From NCBI GenBank assembly GCA_030693335.1, contig JAUYAU010000012.1, positions 1 through 64,000 on the forward strand: a stretch of 64,000 nt of DNA, in the 5' to 3' direction. This DNA is from Sulfuricurvum sp. (GTDB lineage Bacteria > Campylobacterota > Campylobacteria > Campylobacterales > Sulfurimonadaceae). The notes beneath the pieces are model-generated. The model saw only the letters and a list, made by a program, of their open reading frames with translations, searched no databases and had not been told where the DNA came from. Shown piece by piece: positions 51,388-61,676 of this stretch (positions within the stretch are counted from its first letter, which is position 1; every line of letters begins with the position of its first letter). Both the position numbers and the translations under genes were made by a program.

Positions 51388-52986
51388 ATGGAAAATTTAC
51401 TTTTATCAATCTTTTTAACGATTACCATCGCAACTGTTCTTAATATTATTCTGAAAAAATTTGGTATCTCCCATATCATTGGTTATATTGCGACAGGAAC
51501 CATTATCAGCACTCTTTTTGGATTTAATGGACTTGCAAATGATTCATTGGATTTGATAGGAGAGTTCGGGATTGTCTTTTTGATGTTTACCATCGGACTT
51601 GAACTGAGTTTAGATAAAATCAAAAAGATGAAAGAGATTCTCCTTACAAATGGCCTGTTGCAGGTCATTCTAAGCGTCTTTGTTATTTTTATTCTCTCAT
51701 ATTATCTCTTTAGACTCAATTTCAATACATCTCTTATTATTTCTTTGGCTTTTTCACTCTCATCCACGGCCATTGTGCTCACCTATCTCAAAGACTCCAA
51801 AGACATACACACCCCATACGGACAAAAATCGATGGGAATTTTGATCTTTCAGGATCTCGCTGTCATCCCTATTTTACTTCTGATCACTTTTTTATCCAAT
51901 GACACACTCTCTCTTGGTGAAGTCCTTGTTAAAACTCTCATCTCAGCCGTATTTGTTGTGGTATTCATGTTTACGTTGGGTGACAAGATTGTCAATGCAT
52001 TGTTACAGTTTTCTGCAAAAACTGAGCTGGAAGAACTTTTCTTGGGCTCTGTGTTTTCGATTCTTATCGGAGCTTCACTTCTTGCACACAGTATGGGATT
52101 TACCTATTCACTGGGAGCATTTATTGCAGGGATGATCATCGCGGATACACGTTACAACGTCAAAGTGGAATCCGATATTGCCAGCTACAAAGATCTGCTT
52201 CTTGGTGCCTTTTTCTTTGGTGTGGGGACTAAAATTGATTTATACTATTTTCTTGAAAACATTCATATCATCACGTTTGTATTTATCTTTGCCATGCTCT
52301 TCAAAGCGGTTGCTATTTATGCCATCATACGACGAAACTCCGATAAAAATACCTCGGCCAAAACAGCGCTTGCGCTTGCTCAGATTGGAGAATTTTCCTT
52401 TGCTATTTTTACCCTAGCAGGGGGACAAAAGCTTATATCGCAAGAAATGGCGAGTTTTTTGATACTCGTGAGTGTGATATCGATGATTCTGACCCCATTC
52501 ATTATTGGAAATATTTATAAGCTTTCATCATACTTCGAAAAAGAGTACTACGAATCGGACGTCATCACTCCCATAGAGCGTAAAGGTCACATTATTGTTG
52601 CCGGATTTGCAATTCTTGGTAAAATTGTTGCTGCCTCTTTACAGGCAAAAGGGGCAAATTTTATTATTATATCCGATAATTTAAAACACGTATTACATGC
52701 TAGAAAACTTGGATATATGGCTTATTTTGGCCACTTAAATAAACAACCTGTTTTGGAGTCATTGATGGTGAAAGAGGCAAAAGCTATCATTATCACCATG
52801 AGCAGTGAACACACCAGACGGTTGATTAGTGAAGCGGTGCTTGGTTACAGTAAAGAAGCTAATATTATTGTCAAAATTGACAGTGCTGATGAGCGAAAAA
52901 GCATGAGAGACCTTCCGGAGTTAGAGTTTGTCGATGCAAGCTTTGAAATAGCAGATTTACTTGTTAAACATGCACTTATAAAATAG
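51388..52986 (+). CDS. CPA2 cation/proton antiporter with TrkA-N domain (KefB type)
   Basis: A 532-residue membrane protein with about 12 segments in residues 1-380 (LLLSIFLTITIATVLNIIL; GEFGIVFLMFTIGLEL) and a cytosolic NAD-binding TrkA-N domain at 395-532 (GHIIVAGFAILGKIVAASL). Exchanges K+ or Na+ for protons; gated by nucleotide or thiols in relatives. It marks the start of the housekeeping right flank. Confidence 0.85.
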   Translation: MENLLLSIFLTITIATVLNIILKKFGISHIIGYIATGTIISTLFGFNGLANDSLDLIGEFGIVFLMFTIGLELSLDKIKKMKEILLTNGLLQVILSVFVIFILSYYLFRLNFNTSLIISLAFSLSSTAIVLTYLKDSKDIHTPYGQKSMGILIFQDLAVIPILLLITFLSNDTLSLGEVLVKTLISAVFVVVFMFTLGDKIVNALLQFSAKTELEELFLGSVFSILIGASLLAHSMGFTYSLGAFIAGMIIADTRYNVKVESDIASYKDLLLGAFFFGVGTKIDLYYFLENIHIITFVFIFAMLFKAVAIYAIIRRNSDKNTSAKTALALAQIGEFSFAIFTLAGGQKLISQEMASFLILVSVISMILTPFIIGNIYKLSSYFEKEYYESDVITPIERKGHIIVAGFAILGKIVAASLQAKGANFIIISDNLKHVLHARKLGYMAYFGHLNKQPVLESLMVKEAKAIIITMSSEHTRRLISEAVLGYSKEANIIVKIDSADERKSMRDLPELEFVDASFEIADLLVKHALIK

Positions 52987-53071
52987 TACAAGCGGAATAA
53001 AAAATCAAATACTATTTTAAGCAGTGTTGTCCTAAACTAGGGAGAAATTTCATGATATTTAGGAACTTCAA

Positions 53072-53422
53072 TTGACCTATTACATAACAAAGCTCATAAT
53101 CACAACGCTTCTAATAGTCCTTATATCTGAAATATCCAAGAGAAGCAGTTTGGCAGGTGCGCTGTTAGCGGCAATACCTTTAGTCTCAATATTGGCAATG
53201 ACGTGGATGTATGTTGATACTGACAGCAGTACCAGTGCCGTTGAATTTTCAAATAGAATCGTTTGGCTGATTGCGCCGTCAATGACATTGTTTATTATTT
53301 TTCCTATTTTGATCAAAAAAGGGGTAGGTTTTTATTCCAGCATGGGTGTGGCGGTCATTGCTACAGTTACCGCTTATTATTTGATGATCTTGATCTTGGG
53401 GAAATTTGGGATTAAATTGTAA
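53072..53422 (+). CDS. DUF3147 membrane protein
   Basis: A 116-residue four-helix membrane protein of the DUF3147 type (KLIITTLLIVLISEISKRSSLAGALLAAIPLVS in outline; MTLFIIFPILIKKGVGFY). Start is TTG 53072 after AGGA. Function unknown. Confidence 0.7.
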   Translation: MTYYITKLIITTLLIVLISEISKRSSLAGALLAAIPLVSILAMTWMYVDTDSSTSAVEFSNRIVWLIAPSMTLFIIFPILIKKGVGFYSSMGVAVIATVTAYYLMILILGKFGIKL

Positions 53423-53459
53423 ACGAGAATCGATATAATTTCAAAAAAAGGAAATTGTA

Positions 53460-54275
53460 TTGAAATATTCATCACTCTTTTTACTCATAGTATTGATTTT
53501 TTCAGGTTGTACTACTAACATTGCCACTAACCCTTCTCCTGCTCCTTCAGTTCAAAAGTCATGTATCAATCTCGAAAAGCTCAATGTCTATGGATTTAAT
53601 CATTTAGAACAAGTAGCCAAAGCGCTGCGTGAAGAGAAACAAAACAACAAATCGTTTGAAATCAGTATGTTTTTGTTGAGCAAAACCGTAAGTGAATATT
53701 CTGATATGTTTAAATCAAGTGCGCAAATCAGTAATGTTGCACGATTTATACCAATCCCGTATGCAGGAGAAGTATGCAGTACGACGAAGCTCGTTTCAAA
53801 AACTGCGCTAAATCTTGGTCAGACAGCCAATGCATTTAACCAATACAAATTAAGTTCTAATACTTTTTTGGATGAGTTTGAGAAACTAAATCGAAAAACG
53901 GCTACATCGGCGGAAATTTCAAAATTAGCCGTTTATGGCGATACAAAACTACTCTCTGATGCGAGAAATTTAGAACTTTCATTACAGGAAATTTCTTCAT
54001 CTACATCAACCATGGCATCTGCTATGCAGAGTATTTCTGATGCGCTAGAGACAACAAACGGCTATGTGAATCATATGAAAAATTACGTCGGCATGAAGAA
54101 TGAAGTAAGTGCTGATGAAAAGGGAAAAGTGGTTAAAAATCGTAATTCTTTGATAACCTCATTGACACATCTGAATCAAAAAATAGGGTTGCTTGAAAAA
54201 AGTGGACAAGTATATCGATACAACATTGCCAAAGCTCGTGTGTTTTCAGAATTGGCACTTGAGCTAGAAAAATAG
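53460..54275 (+). CDS. Putative lipoprotein
   Basis: A 271-residue protein starting TTG after AAAGGA. It has a lipoprotein signal: hydrophobic LFLLIVLIFSGC with Cys as lipobox residue (about 17). The mature part is helical with a coiled-coil appearance (LEKLNVYGFNHLEQVAKALREE ...). Family unknown; envelope location inferred. Confidence 0.7.
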   Translation: MKYSSLFLLIVLIFSGCTTNIATNPSPAPSVQKSCINLEKLNVYGFNHLEQVAKALREEKQNNKSFEISMFLLSKTVSEYSDMFKSSAQISNVARFIPIPYAGEVCSTTKLVSKTALNLGQTANAFNQYKLSSNTFLDEFEKLNRKTATSAEISKLAVYGDTKLLSDARNLELSLQEISSSTSTMASAMQSISDALETTNGYVNHMKNYVGMKNEVSADEKGKVVKNRNSLITSLTHLNQKIGLLEKSGQVYRYNIAKARVFSELALELEK

Positions 54276-54294
54276 AGTGGAAATCCAATGTTAT

Positions 54295-55533
54295 TTATGC
54301 GATAGAAGACTCAAATTTGTTGACGCTCGTTATGGATTCTCGCAGAAGTGAAAAAACAGACTGAGGGTTCAAATGATGTTTTTCGATAAACTCTTGAATT
54401 GTTTCTACTTCAAATCTCTCAATATTCTCCGCTAATGATAGTAATTCACCCAATAGTCCCTCACGTTGCAGTAGGGCCTCAATAAGTTCAGAAGAAAGTT
54501 TCATTTCTTTTAATATTAATGATAATGGCAGTGACATAACGGCACTGGACAGAGACATAATTGCCACAAAAAATACTTTCCCTTCCTCCTCTTTATTGGC
54601 ATTAGGATATATCAGCCTATAGAGTTTCCCCATCACCATTGCTCTATTCTGTACCATTAGTTGAAGCGGTGATTGATATTTTGAGTTGTTCACAGATTTT
54701 CCATAAATCAGAAGCATCAGCCAGCTGCTTAGAGCTTTGCGTCCTAATAAGGTCAATACTTGTTGAATCGAAGATACATGATTTTGCAAATTAAAATGCT
54801 GAGAGTTAATATAGCGAAGCAGTTGAAGTGTCAAATCAGAATGTATTTCAAACATACGAACCAATTCTTGTATCTCAACATCAGACATTAACATGTTGTA
54901 GAGTTGAATAATTGTAAAGGTATTGGCATCTTGAGTTTCATGTTTAAAGGATTCGGGTTCACTAAAATAATTTCCCTGAACATAGCGAAAATTGAGTCCA
55001 AGAGTGGTTCCATAGAGATTATAGTTGTTTATATGGGTACCGATCACATGAATAGGATAAGGTTCGATGGCTTTTTTTAATTTACTGAGGTATTGCTGTG
55101 AAAAATCTTTCATATTAATTTTGAGGTACGTGATATAGGGAAACAGGTATTTTAATTTTTTTAATTTAGGAATGGAATTTAACGTAATATCATACAAAGC
55201 GAGTTGATACCCCTCATTATACAACTGAATAATTTTATGATAAACCCGTTTGTCTAAGACAGTGGAATCAAGTATGGAGAGAATGAAATGTTCCTTAGGA
55301 ATTGATTCAACCATATCGCTGAGTAATACAGTATGATCGATTTGAATAAAACCGGGGCGTTCACCTAGTATGTTTTTCACACCGTATGTATTTAATAAGC
55401 TGGAAATCAAAGTAGATACGGAGGCGCGTAATGAGACAGTTTTATCACCACAAATGGAAAAATATAGATCATAGGCAAATATATCACCATCATGATCAAT
55501 AATAGGCTGCCTGCCAATAAAGTGAAAATCCAT
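54295..55533 (-). CDS. EAL-like/HDOD signalling protein (YuxH type)
   Basis: A 412-residue protein: N-terminal degenerate EAL-like domain (FIGRQPIIDHDGDIFAYDLYF replaces the catalytic EAL signature, residues 4-24), and C-terminal HDOD domain (about 210-400; LRYINSQHFNLQ, LGRKALSSWLMLL). Such proteins act in c-di-GMP-type signalling without enzymatic activity. Confidence 0.8.
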   Translation of the reverse strand: MDFHFIGRQPIIDHDGDIFAYDLYFSICGDKTVSLRASVSTLISSLLNTYGVKNILGERPGFIQIDHTVLLSDMVESIPKEHFILSILDSTVLDKRVYHKIIQLYNEGYQLALYDITLNSIPKLKKLKYLFPYITYLKINMKDFSQQYLSKLKKAIEPYPIHVIGTHINNYNLYGTTLGLNFRYVQGNYFSEPESFKHETQDANTFTIIQLYNMLMSDVEIQELVRMFEIHSDLTLQLLRYINSQHFNLQNHVSSIQQVLTLLGRKALSSWLMLLIYGKSVNNSKYQSPLQLMVQNRAMVMGKLYRLIYPNANKEEEGKVFFVAIMSLSSAVMSLPLSLILKEMKLSSELIEALLQREGLLGELLSLAENIERFEVETIQEFIEKHHLNPQSVFSLLRESITSVNKFESSIA

Positions 55534-55652
55534 AAAATCTCATTTAATAGTATTAATTAAATATGTAATAATGTATTATAGTGAATTAAAGTTGTAAAAA
55601 AGTTATGAAGAGTAGGGAAAATTAGGCTTGACCCAAAAGGGTCAAAATAGGG

Positions 55653-56075
55653 TTATGAACAGTGTCCGCCGCCGCAGCAAGCTGAAGCTTCTTCTTCAAC
55701 TTCAACAACAACTGGAGTTGACTCCCAGATACCGTGTTTTGTACAGTAACCATGTGCAACTAGTGTCAATTTTTTACCCATTGGGCGGATATTGAATGTT
55801 ACTTCAGCATGAGATTTTTCGTTACCAAGTGTTCCTGGTACAAAAGTCGTCATAGCCAATTTAGTGTCACCATTAAAAAGAGTGATGCTTTCGATGTAGT
55901 GATCAAAATCGTCTGGATGCGTGTACTCTTGACCCATTTTTACATTTACTGCAAGCATTTGACCTTTTTTAGCTTCACCTACAACAGTGATAAATGGTGA
56001 GTGACGATCGATAAGATCTTTTTTTGCTTCTCTTTCTACAGTGTCAATATCAACGTATTTGTTAATTGTTGGCAT
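55653..56075 (-). CDS. Superoxide reductase (neelaredoxin type)
   Basis: A 140-residue class II superoxide reductase reducing superoxide to H2O2. The Fe-site ligands are HSPFI, HPDDFDHYIESI and the CTKHGIW Cys/His near the end. No N-terminal desulforedoxin centre. The Cys-rich tail CCGGGHC adds a possible metal site. AAGGAGA precedes the start. Confidence 0.88.
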   Translation of the reverse strand: MPTINKYVDIDTVEREAKKDLIDRHSPFITVVGEAKKGQMLAVNVKMGQEYTHPDDFDHYIESITLFNGDTKLAMTTFVPGTLGNEKSHAEVTFNIRPMGKKLTLVAHGYCTKHGIWESTPVVVEVEEEASACCGGGHCS

Positions 56076-56252
56076 GTTAATTCTCCTTGTGTTTTTTAAT
56101 TATGAATAGGGCATTGTACACCGCTAAACTTTTAAACTTCCCTAAAGAGGATAGTTTATATCTTATTTAATTTTCATCAAAGCAACAGCCTGCTTTAACC
56201 AATTTATAGATAGAATAAAGGCTATATTAAAATACTATTTGGATGAATAATT

Positions 56253-58295
56253 ATGCTAAAGCCACTCTTGATAGAAATCGGTGTCGAAGAACTTCCTGCG
56301 GTTCCTTTGCTCAAAGAATTGAATGAAATAGAAAAAAAATGGGTCGCCGTACTGGAAAAAAATGGTCTTTTGGGAGAGTTTGAATTTTATTACACACCAA
56401 GACGCCTCGTCCTATGGCATCGCGAGTTCAAAACCCAACAAGACGATAGAGTAGAAGAGTTTTACGGCGCACCTGTCGAAATGGCGCTTAAAGACGGTCT
56501 TCCGACTCCTGCCGCTTTGGGCTTTGCAAAAAAATGCGGTGTCGAATTTGATCAGCTCTCCAAAGCGCAAAAGGGCGGTAAAGAAGTTCTTTATTTTAGC
56601 CGTACCGTACAGGGAAAAGCAAGCAGTGAGATTTTGGGTGAAATGATTGAGCAATGGATCAAAAGCCTCAATTTTGGAAAATCAATGCGATGGGGCAGCA
56701 ACACTGAAAGCTTTATTCGACCAATCCGTTGGGTGAATGTTATGCTGAGTGAGAATCAAGTGGATGTTGAGCTCTTTGGCGTAGCCTCAAAAGCGCATAC
56801 CTATGTGCATCGTATCAGCCATTTTGAAGCGAAATCGGTTGACTCTATTCACCATTATTTTGATTTGCTTAAAGAAGGGTCGGTCACTTTGTTTCCTCAG
56901 GAGAGACGTGAGCATATTTTGGCCGCTTTTGCCAAACTTGAAAAAGAGCAGGGGATTACGATCGAGGTAGATGCTGACCTTTTGGATGAAGTCGTCGCGA
57001 TTACTGAGCATCCAACACCGTTAATCGGTAGTTTTGACGAAACCTTTTTGGAACTTCCCCCTGAAGTCATTATCACCTCAATGAAAGAGCATCAACGCTA
57101 TTTCCCGGTATTCAAAGACGGCAAGCTGATAAACGCGTTTTGTGTCGTATCCAATGCCCTATGTGATGACTTTAGCAAAGTAATAGAAGGCAATGAGCGC
57201 GTATTGCGTCCACGTTTGAGTGATGCTCTTTTCTTTTACCGAAACGATCTCAAAAAGGGTCTTGTAACGACGGGCTTAGAAAAAATTGTGTTTATGAACG
57301 GCTTGGGAACCTTAGCGGAGAAAATCGAGCGCGAAAAAATGGTTGCACAAGCATTGTACGATTTAGTCGGTTCTTCGATGTATATCGATAAAACCGCTTT
57401 GATGCGTGCGATGGATTTGGCAAAAGCTGATTTGATGAGCGAAATGGTCTATGAATTTACTGAGTTGCAGGGGCTTATGGGATATTACTATGCACTTGCT
57501 CTTGGCGAGTCCAATGACGTAGCCGTAGCGATCAAAGAACAATATTTGCCAAACGGTGAAGAAAGCGCACTGCCTAGCACTTCGCTGAGTGCTATTGTTG
57601 CGATGTCACTGAAACTGGACACCTTGATCGGAATGTTTAGTATCGGTGAAATCCCTACGGGATCACGTGACCCGTTTGCACTGCGCCGTGCGGTCAATGG
57701 ATTGATTAAAATCGCGGTAGAGCATCAAATCCCCTTGAATTTTTCTACGCTTATTGATCGTTTGGCTCACCATTATCCGACTGGCAAAGAGTATAAGAAA
57801 AATATTGAGACCTTTATTATCGAACGACTTGGAGGTGCCTATGTCGGAGTCAATCCTTCAATTATTCAATCGGTGGTTGTCAAAGATACCGCCGTTGAGC
57901 TTGATGTTCTCGCATTGGATCGTAAAATACGGGCGGTTAATAGCATAGCATCATCTGATATGTTTCTTGAAGCATTCTCAACCTTTAAGCGCGTTTCCAA
58001 TATTTTAAAAGACGAAGACATGAGCGATGCCTTTGCTGTCGATCCTGATTTCCTTCACGAAGATGCAGAGCGTCACTTGTATGAGGCCGCTTCTTTGGTC
58101 ATAAAAGATCAACATACGACACTCGAAGAACGGTTAGACGCTCTTTTTGGACTGAAGGATTTATTGAACAGTTTCTTTGATAAGGTTATGGTCAACGCTG
58201 AGGATCTTCAAGTACGTGCCAACCGAAAGGCGCTTGTCGGAATGATTTATCAAGAGATATACGCAATTGCCGACATCAAAAACATTACCTTATGA
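56253..58295 (+). CDS. glyS: Glycyl-tRNA synthetase beta subunit
   Basis: A 680-residue GlyS: LLIEIGVEELPA start, FYYTPRRL, MRWGSN, KEHQRYFPVF, GSRDPFALRRA and a C-terminal anticodon-binding domain. Complete. The alpha subunit is not in the window. The last 29 nt overlap the next gene. Confidence 0.95.
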   Translation: MLKPLLIEIGVEELPAVPLLKELNEIEKKWVAVLEKNGLLGEFEFYYTPRRLVLWHREFKTQQDDRVEEFYGAPVEMALKDGLPTPAALGFAKKCGVEFDQLSKAQKGGKEVLYFSRTVQGKASSEILGEMIEQWIKSLNFGKSMRWGSNTESFIRPIRWVNVMLSENQVDVELFGVASKAHTYVHRISHFEAKSVDSIHHYFDLLKEGSVTLFPQERREHILAAFAKLEKEQGITIEVDADLLDEVVAITEHPTPLIGSFDETFLELPPEVIITSMKEHQRYFPVFKDGKLINAFCVVSNALCDDFSKVIEGNERVLRPRLSDALFFYRNDLKKGLVTTGLEKIVFMNGLGTLAEKIEREKMVAQALYDLVGSSMYIDKTALMRAMDLAKADLMSEMVYEFTELQGLMGYYYALALGESNDVAVAIKEQYLPNGEESALPSTSLSAIVAMSLKLDTLIGMFSIGEIPTGSRDPFALRRAVNGLIKIAVEHQIPLNFSTLIDRLAHHYPTGKEYKKNIETFIIERLGGAYVGVNPSIIQSVVVKDTAVELDVLALDRKIRAVNSIASSDMFLEAFSTFKRVSNILKDEDMSDAFAVDPDFLHEDAERHLYEAASLVIKDQHTTLEERLDALFGLKDLLNSFFDKVMVNAEDLQVRANRKALVGMIYQEIYAIADIKNITL

Positions 58296-59316
58296 TGTAA
58301 TCATTGTTGGTGCAGGGATAAATGGCTGCACCAGTGCCTATTTTTTATCACAAGCAGGATTGAGAGTCGCATTAGTCGATAAAACAGGGATTGCAGCGGG
58401 TGGCAGCGGTGCGGCAGGTGCGTTTATCTCTCCGAAGTTTCATAAACAAGGACCTCTCAAAGAGCTGATGGATGTGGCATATAATGAGGCCATTGAGTTT
58501 TATACCAATGTCTTACCATCCCATACCCTCCTAAAACCTCTTGTGCACATGAGTCAAGAGGATAATGAAGAACCTGTATATCTTGAAAAAAGCGCTATCG
58601 TAGATGCGCGCGCTGCATGCGAAGCATTAGCAGAGGGAATCGATTTTTACCGTTTAGACATTCAATCTCCATTTTACCGTGACAATATGTGGCATTGCGG
58701 AGACTTACAGTCATCTCACCTGGTATTAACTATCGGTGCTTATCCTAAAATCTTACCAGTCGATTATGTAGGATTACGCGGTATTTGGGGGCATCGTATC
58801 GATATTACGACCTCCACAGACATTCCGCATATTTTTCATCATTTTGTGTCCATCTCACCCACGTTAAAAGAGGGTGTTATCGCCATAGGTGCGACTCATA
58901 ATGTTCATTACTCCCCATTTGATTTTGATATTACATATGATATTGAAGCAGGACGCTCAGAGCTCATAGAAAAAGCACTCAAAACATTAAAATTATATAA
59001 TATTAAAATACTAAAAGACTATACGGGTCTGCGCAGCGGATCCAATGACTATATGCCGATGTTAGGAAGCTTGGTGGATGTAAGTGCGACACAGGCATTA
59101 CATCCCCATCTACAACACGGTAAAGCCGTTGACCCTAAAGAATTCATTTATTATCCCCAGCTCACTATGATTAATGGTTCAGGCGGATATGGATTTGTTT
59201 TAGCTCCATACCTTGCAAAATGTCTCAAAGAGTACTTAGCGGATGGAATACCGCTTGATGAGGCTATCTCTCCTTCACGCTATTTTTCTAGGTGGGCAAA
59301 GAGAAAAAAGGGTTAA
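58267..59316 (+). CDS. FAD-dependent oxidoreductase (DAO type)
   Basis: A 349-residue DAO-family flavoprotein: VIIVGAGINGCTSAYFLSQAG at the N-terminus (GxGxxG), GGSGAAGAFISPKF, and a C-terminal INGSGGYGFVLAP. It resembles the C-terminal oxidase half of MnmC or glycine oxidase. Start is TTG 58267 within glyS. Substrate unsure. Confidence 0.8.
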   Translation: MPTSKTLPYDVIIVGAGINGCTSAYFLSQAGLRVALVDKTGIAAGGSGAAGAFISPKFHKQGPLKELMDVAYNEAIEFYTNVLPSHTLLKPLVHMSQEDNEEPVYLEKSAIVDARAACEALAEGIDFYRLDIQSPFYRDNMWHCGDLQSSHLVLTIGAYPKILPVDYVGLRGIWGHRIDITTSTDIPHIFHHFVSISPTLKEGVIAIGATHNVHYSPFDFDITYDIEAGRSELIEKALKTLKLYNIKILKDYTGLRSGSNDYMPMLGSLVDVSATQALHPHLQHGKAVDPKEFIYYPQLTMINGSGGYGFVLAPYLAKCLKEYLADGIPLDEAISPSRYFSRWAKRKKG

Positions 59317-59777
59317 TCGTAGACTACAACCCCGTAGTTATCGTCGATTCGATAAAAGCGTGAATCTGCAGTAATAGATAAATCATTAAGGCGCCCCAAA
59401 TGAACATAACTTTTTCTAGTCAGGGCAATGCCATTTTCGGTAAAAAAACGTTTTAGATTGACAAATTTAATGTCATTAACGTATTTGTATTCGAATTGAT
59501 TGTACAAACGCATCTTTTTATACGCAAATATATGACTGTCCATACTAAGACTCGATGCTGCATAGTTGGTAGGAAGCCATCCTGAGAGATCAGTGAGTGA
59601 AGATTCAATGTATTCGTACTTTTGAGGAAGGGTGTTTTTTTCGATAAAAACGTAGCGATTGAGTTTAATATGGCGGCTGTTATTCCAATAAGTATATGCA
59701 GGACTGCTCAATTCAAGCTTGCTGTTAATCTCTTTCCAGAGCCAATGCTTATCAAGAATTGAGTATAAAGCTGACAT
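59313..59777 (-). CDS. Hypothetical protein
   Basis: A 154-residue protein with several Tyr-rich beta segments (KYEYIESSLTDLSGW; LYNQFEYKYVNDIKF). Not recognised. Overlaps the convergent oxidoreductase end by 4 nt and is 14 nt downstream of the NlpC/P60 gene. Confidence 0.6.
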   Translation of the reverse strand: MSALYSILDKHWLWKEINSKLELSSPAYTYWNNSRHIKLNRYVFIEKNTLPQKYEYIESSLTDLSGWLPTNYAASSLSMDSHIFAYKKMRLYNQFEYKYVNDIKFVNLKRFFTENGIALTRKSYVHLGRLNDLSITADSRFYRIDDNYGVVVYD

Positions 59778-59791
59778 TTATAAACTATTCC

Positions 59792-60589
59792 TTATTCACT
59801 TGACGCATCATAGTTATTGAGGGCAAGCCGTTTCGCATACATAAAACGCTGCTTGTAATACCCTTTGTTAATAGCATCGTATTGAACACGTCTGTTTTTA
59901 TAAGACGCATGAATAATTTGTCCATCACCCGCATAAATACCTACATGTGAAGGTTCGTCTTTGTAGGTGCGATAGAACATCAAATCTCCTACTTGTAAGT
60001 CATTGCTGTCAACCTCTTTACCATATTGAGCTTGTTCGGCTGCGCTGTGCGGAAGTGAAACCCCAAATTGGCTGAAAACTAGTTGTGTGAATCCTGAACA
60101 ATCGGTTTGTGCAACTTCTTTGTTTCCAAAACCGTACGGAGTTCCAAGAAGTTGTTTAGCGCGTGCCATGATGCGATCTTTGACTGAATGTATATTTTCA
60201 AATAAAGATTTTTTTGATTTCTCTTCATTTTTTGCAATGACGGTACTGTCTGGGATAGTGGGACAGCTTATAGGGACAGCAATTGATGGTGAAACTGGTT
60301 TGCTTATCACTAGAAAAGGCAAAGCATCATTTCCAATTTCAGGTTTATCAGAAGGTGGAAGTGGTTTTACAGGTTCTGTGAGTACAACTTGTCGTTGAAT
60401 CGGTGCTTTGGGAGTTATAGGAGCAATTATTTTTTTAAAAGGATTGGGTTCATCTTGAGTGGTATCAATGGTTCGAGTGACTTCACGTTCATATTCTAAA
60501 AAAAGTGACGGCTCTCGCCGCATATTTGAGTCAGCTTGCAGGGCACTGTTGAGGATCAATAATGAGAGTGTTAAACACCTTTTTATCAT
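59792..60589 (-). CDS. NlpC/P60 family peptidoglycan hydrolase
   Basis: A 265-residue secreted cell-wall hydrolase. N-terminal signal (LTLSLLILNSALQA, 7-20), Pro-rich linker, and NlpC/P60 domain at about 145-255 with catalytic Cys in TDCSGFTQLVF, His in PSHVGIYAG and the third His in IIHASY. Confidence 0.9.
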   Translation of the reverse strand: MIKRCLTLSLLILNSALQADSNMRREPSLFLEYEREVTRTIDTTQDEPNPFKKIIAPITPKAPIQRQVVLTEPVKPLPPSDKPEIGNDALPFLVISKPVSPSIAVPISCPTIPDSTVIAKNEEKSKKSLFENIHSVKDRIMARAKQLLGTPYGFGNKEVAQTDCSGFTQLVFSQFGVSLPHSAAEQAQYGKEVDSNDLQVGDLMFYRTYKDEPSHVGIYAGDGQIIHASYKNRRVQYDAINKGYYKQRFMYAKRLALNNYDASSE

Positions 60590-60728
60590 TCTTCCTCCTT
60601 ACTGTACAGAATAATTATTTACTTAAGGTTCATTATATGCTAAAAAGCTTTATGATTTATTATAATTAACAAGTTTCATAATACGTTATGGTACACTACG
60701 ACTATAAACAAACCGTTAATGAGGCAAG

Positions 60729-61676
60729 ATGAAAGAGGCAATCGTACTACTGAATATGGGTGGTCCCAATAATCTGCGTGAAGTAGAAATGTTTTTAACC
60801 AATATGTTCAATGATCCTGCGATCATTCGTACCAAAAGCAATTTATTGCGCCGTTTTATTGCAGGTATGATTACACTGTTTCGTGCAGAAAAATCACAAG
60901 AAATATATCGAAGCATTGGTGGTAAATCTCCTATTGTAGATCATACCAAAGCATTAATTGAGAAGCTTCAAGCTCAAGTTGATCCGGAAGTTGTTGTTGA
61001 TTTTGTGATGAGATATACGCCTCCTATGGCTCATGAAGTCTGTGCAAAACTAAAGCTTCAAGGGATTCAAAAGGTTTATCTGATTCCTTTGTACCCGCAA
61101 TACTCGAGTACCACTACGGCTTCCTCTATTGATGACTTCGAGATTACTTCACGTTCAATGGGCTGGTTTCCGATTATGGTGGAAATTAAACACTTTTTTA
61201 CCAATAAAACCTATAATGAATGCCTTTTGGCTCTAATCAAAGAGTCTTTAAAAAACGATGACCCTCATGAATTTGAGCTTATCTTTTCGGCGCATGGATT
61301 ACCGCAAAAGATTGTTGATGGCGGTGATCCCTATCAGCGTCAAGTAGCTGCCCATGTTGAGATCATGAAAGATATTTTTCACCGTGAGGGGATCTATTTT
61401 CGCGGGGTTCATTTAGCCTATCAGTCAAAAGTAGGACCTATGAAATGGCTCGAACCTTCGTTGGAATCAATGCTGCATGCACTTACTAAGAAAAAAGTTA
61501 TTATTGTCCCTATTGCATTTACGATTGATAATTCTGAAACCGATTTTGAGCTCTCGATTGAATATGCTGAAATAGCTCATGAGCTTGGATTCCAAGAATA
61601 CCGTGTATCTCGATGTCCTAACGATCACCCTTTGTTTGTCCAAACACTTAAAGAGCTGTACGAAAAGATGCGATGA
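60729..61676 (+). CDS. hemH: Ferrochelatase
   Basis: A 315-residue HemH, inserting Fe2+ into protoporphyrin IX. Visible: VLLNMGGPNN at the start, IPLYPQYSSTTT around 120, FSAHGLP with the catalytic His around 193, and the Glu in TIDNSETDFEL. Overlaps the phosphatase gene by 4 nt. Confidence 0.95.
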   Translation: MKEAIVLLNMGGPNNLREVEMFLTNMFNDPAIIRTKSNLLRRFIAGMITLFRAEKSQEIYRSIGGKSPIVDHTKALIEKLQAQVDPEVVVDFVMRYTPPMAHEVCAKLKLQGIQKVYLIPLYPQYSSTTTASSIDDFEITSRSMGWFPIMVEIKHFFTNKTYNECLLALIKESLKNDDPHEFELIFSAHGLPQKIVDGGDPYQRQVAAHVEIMKDIFHREGIYFRGVHLAYQSKVGPMKWLEPSLESMLHALTKKKVIIVPIAFTIDNSETDFELSIEYAEIAHELGFQEYRVSRCPNDHPLFVQTLKELYEKMR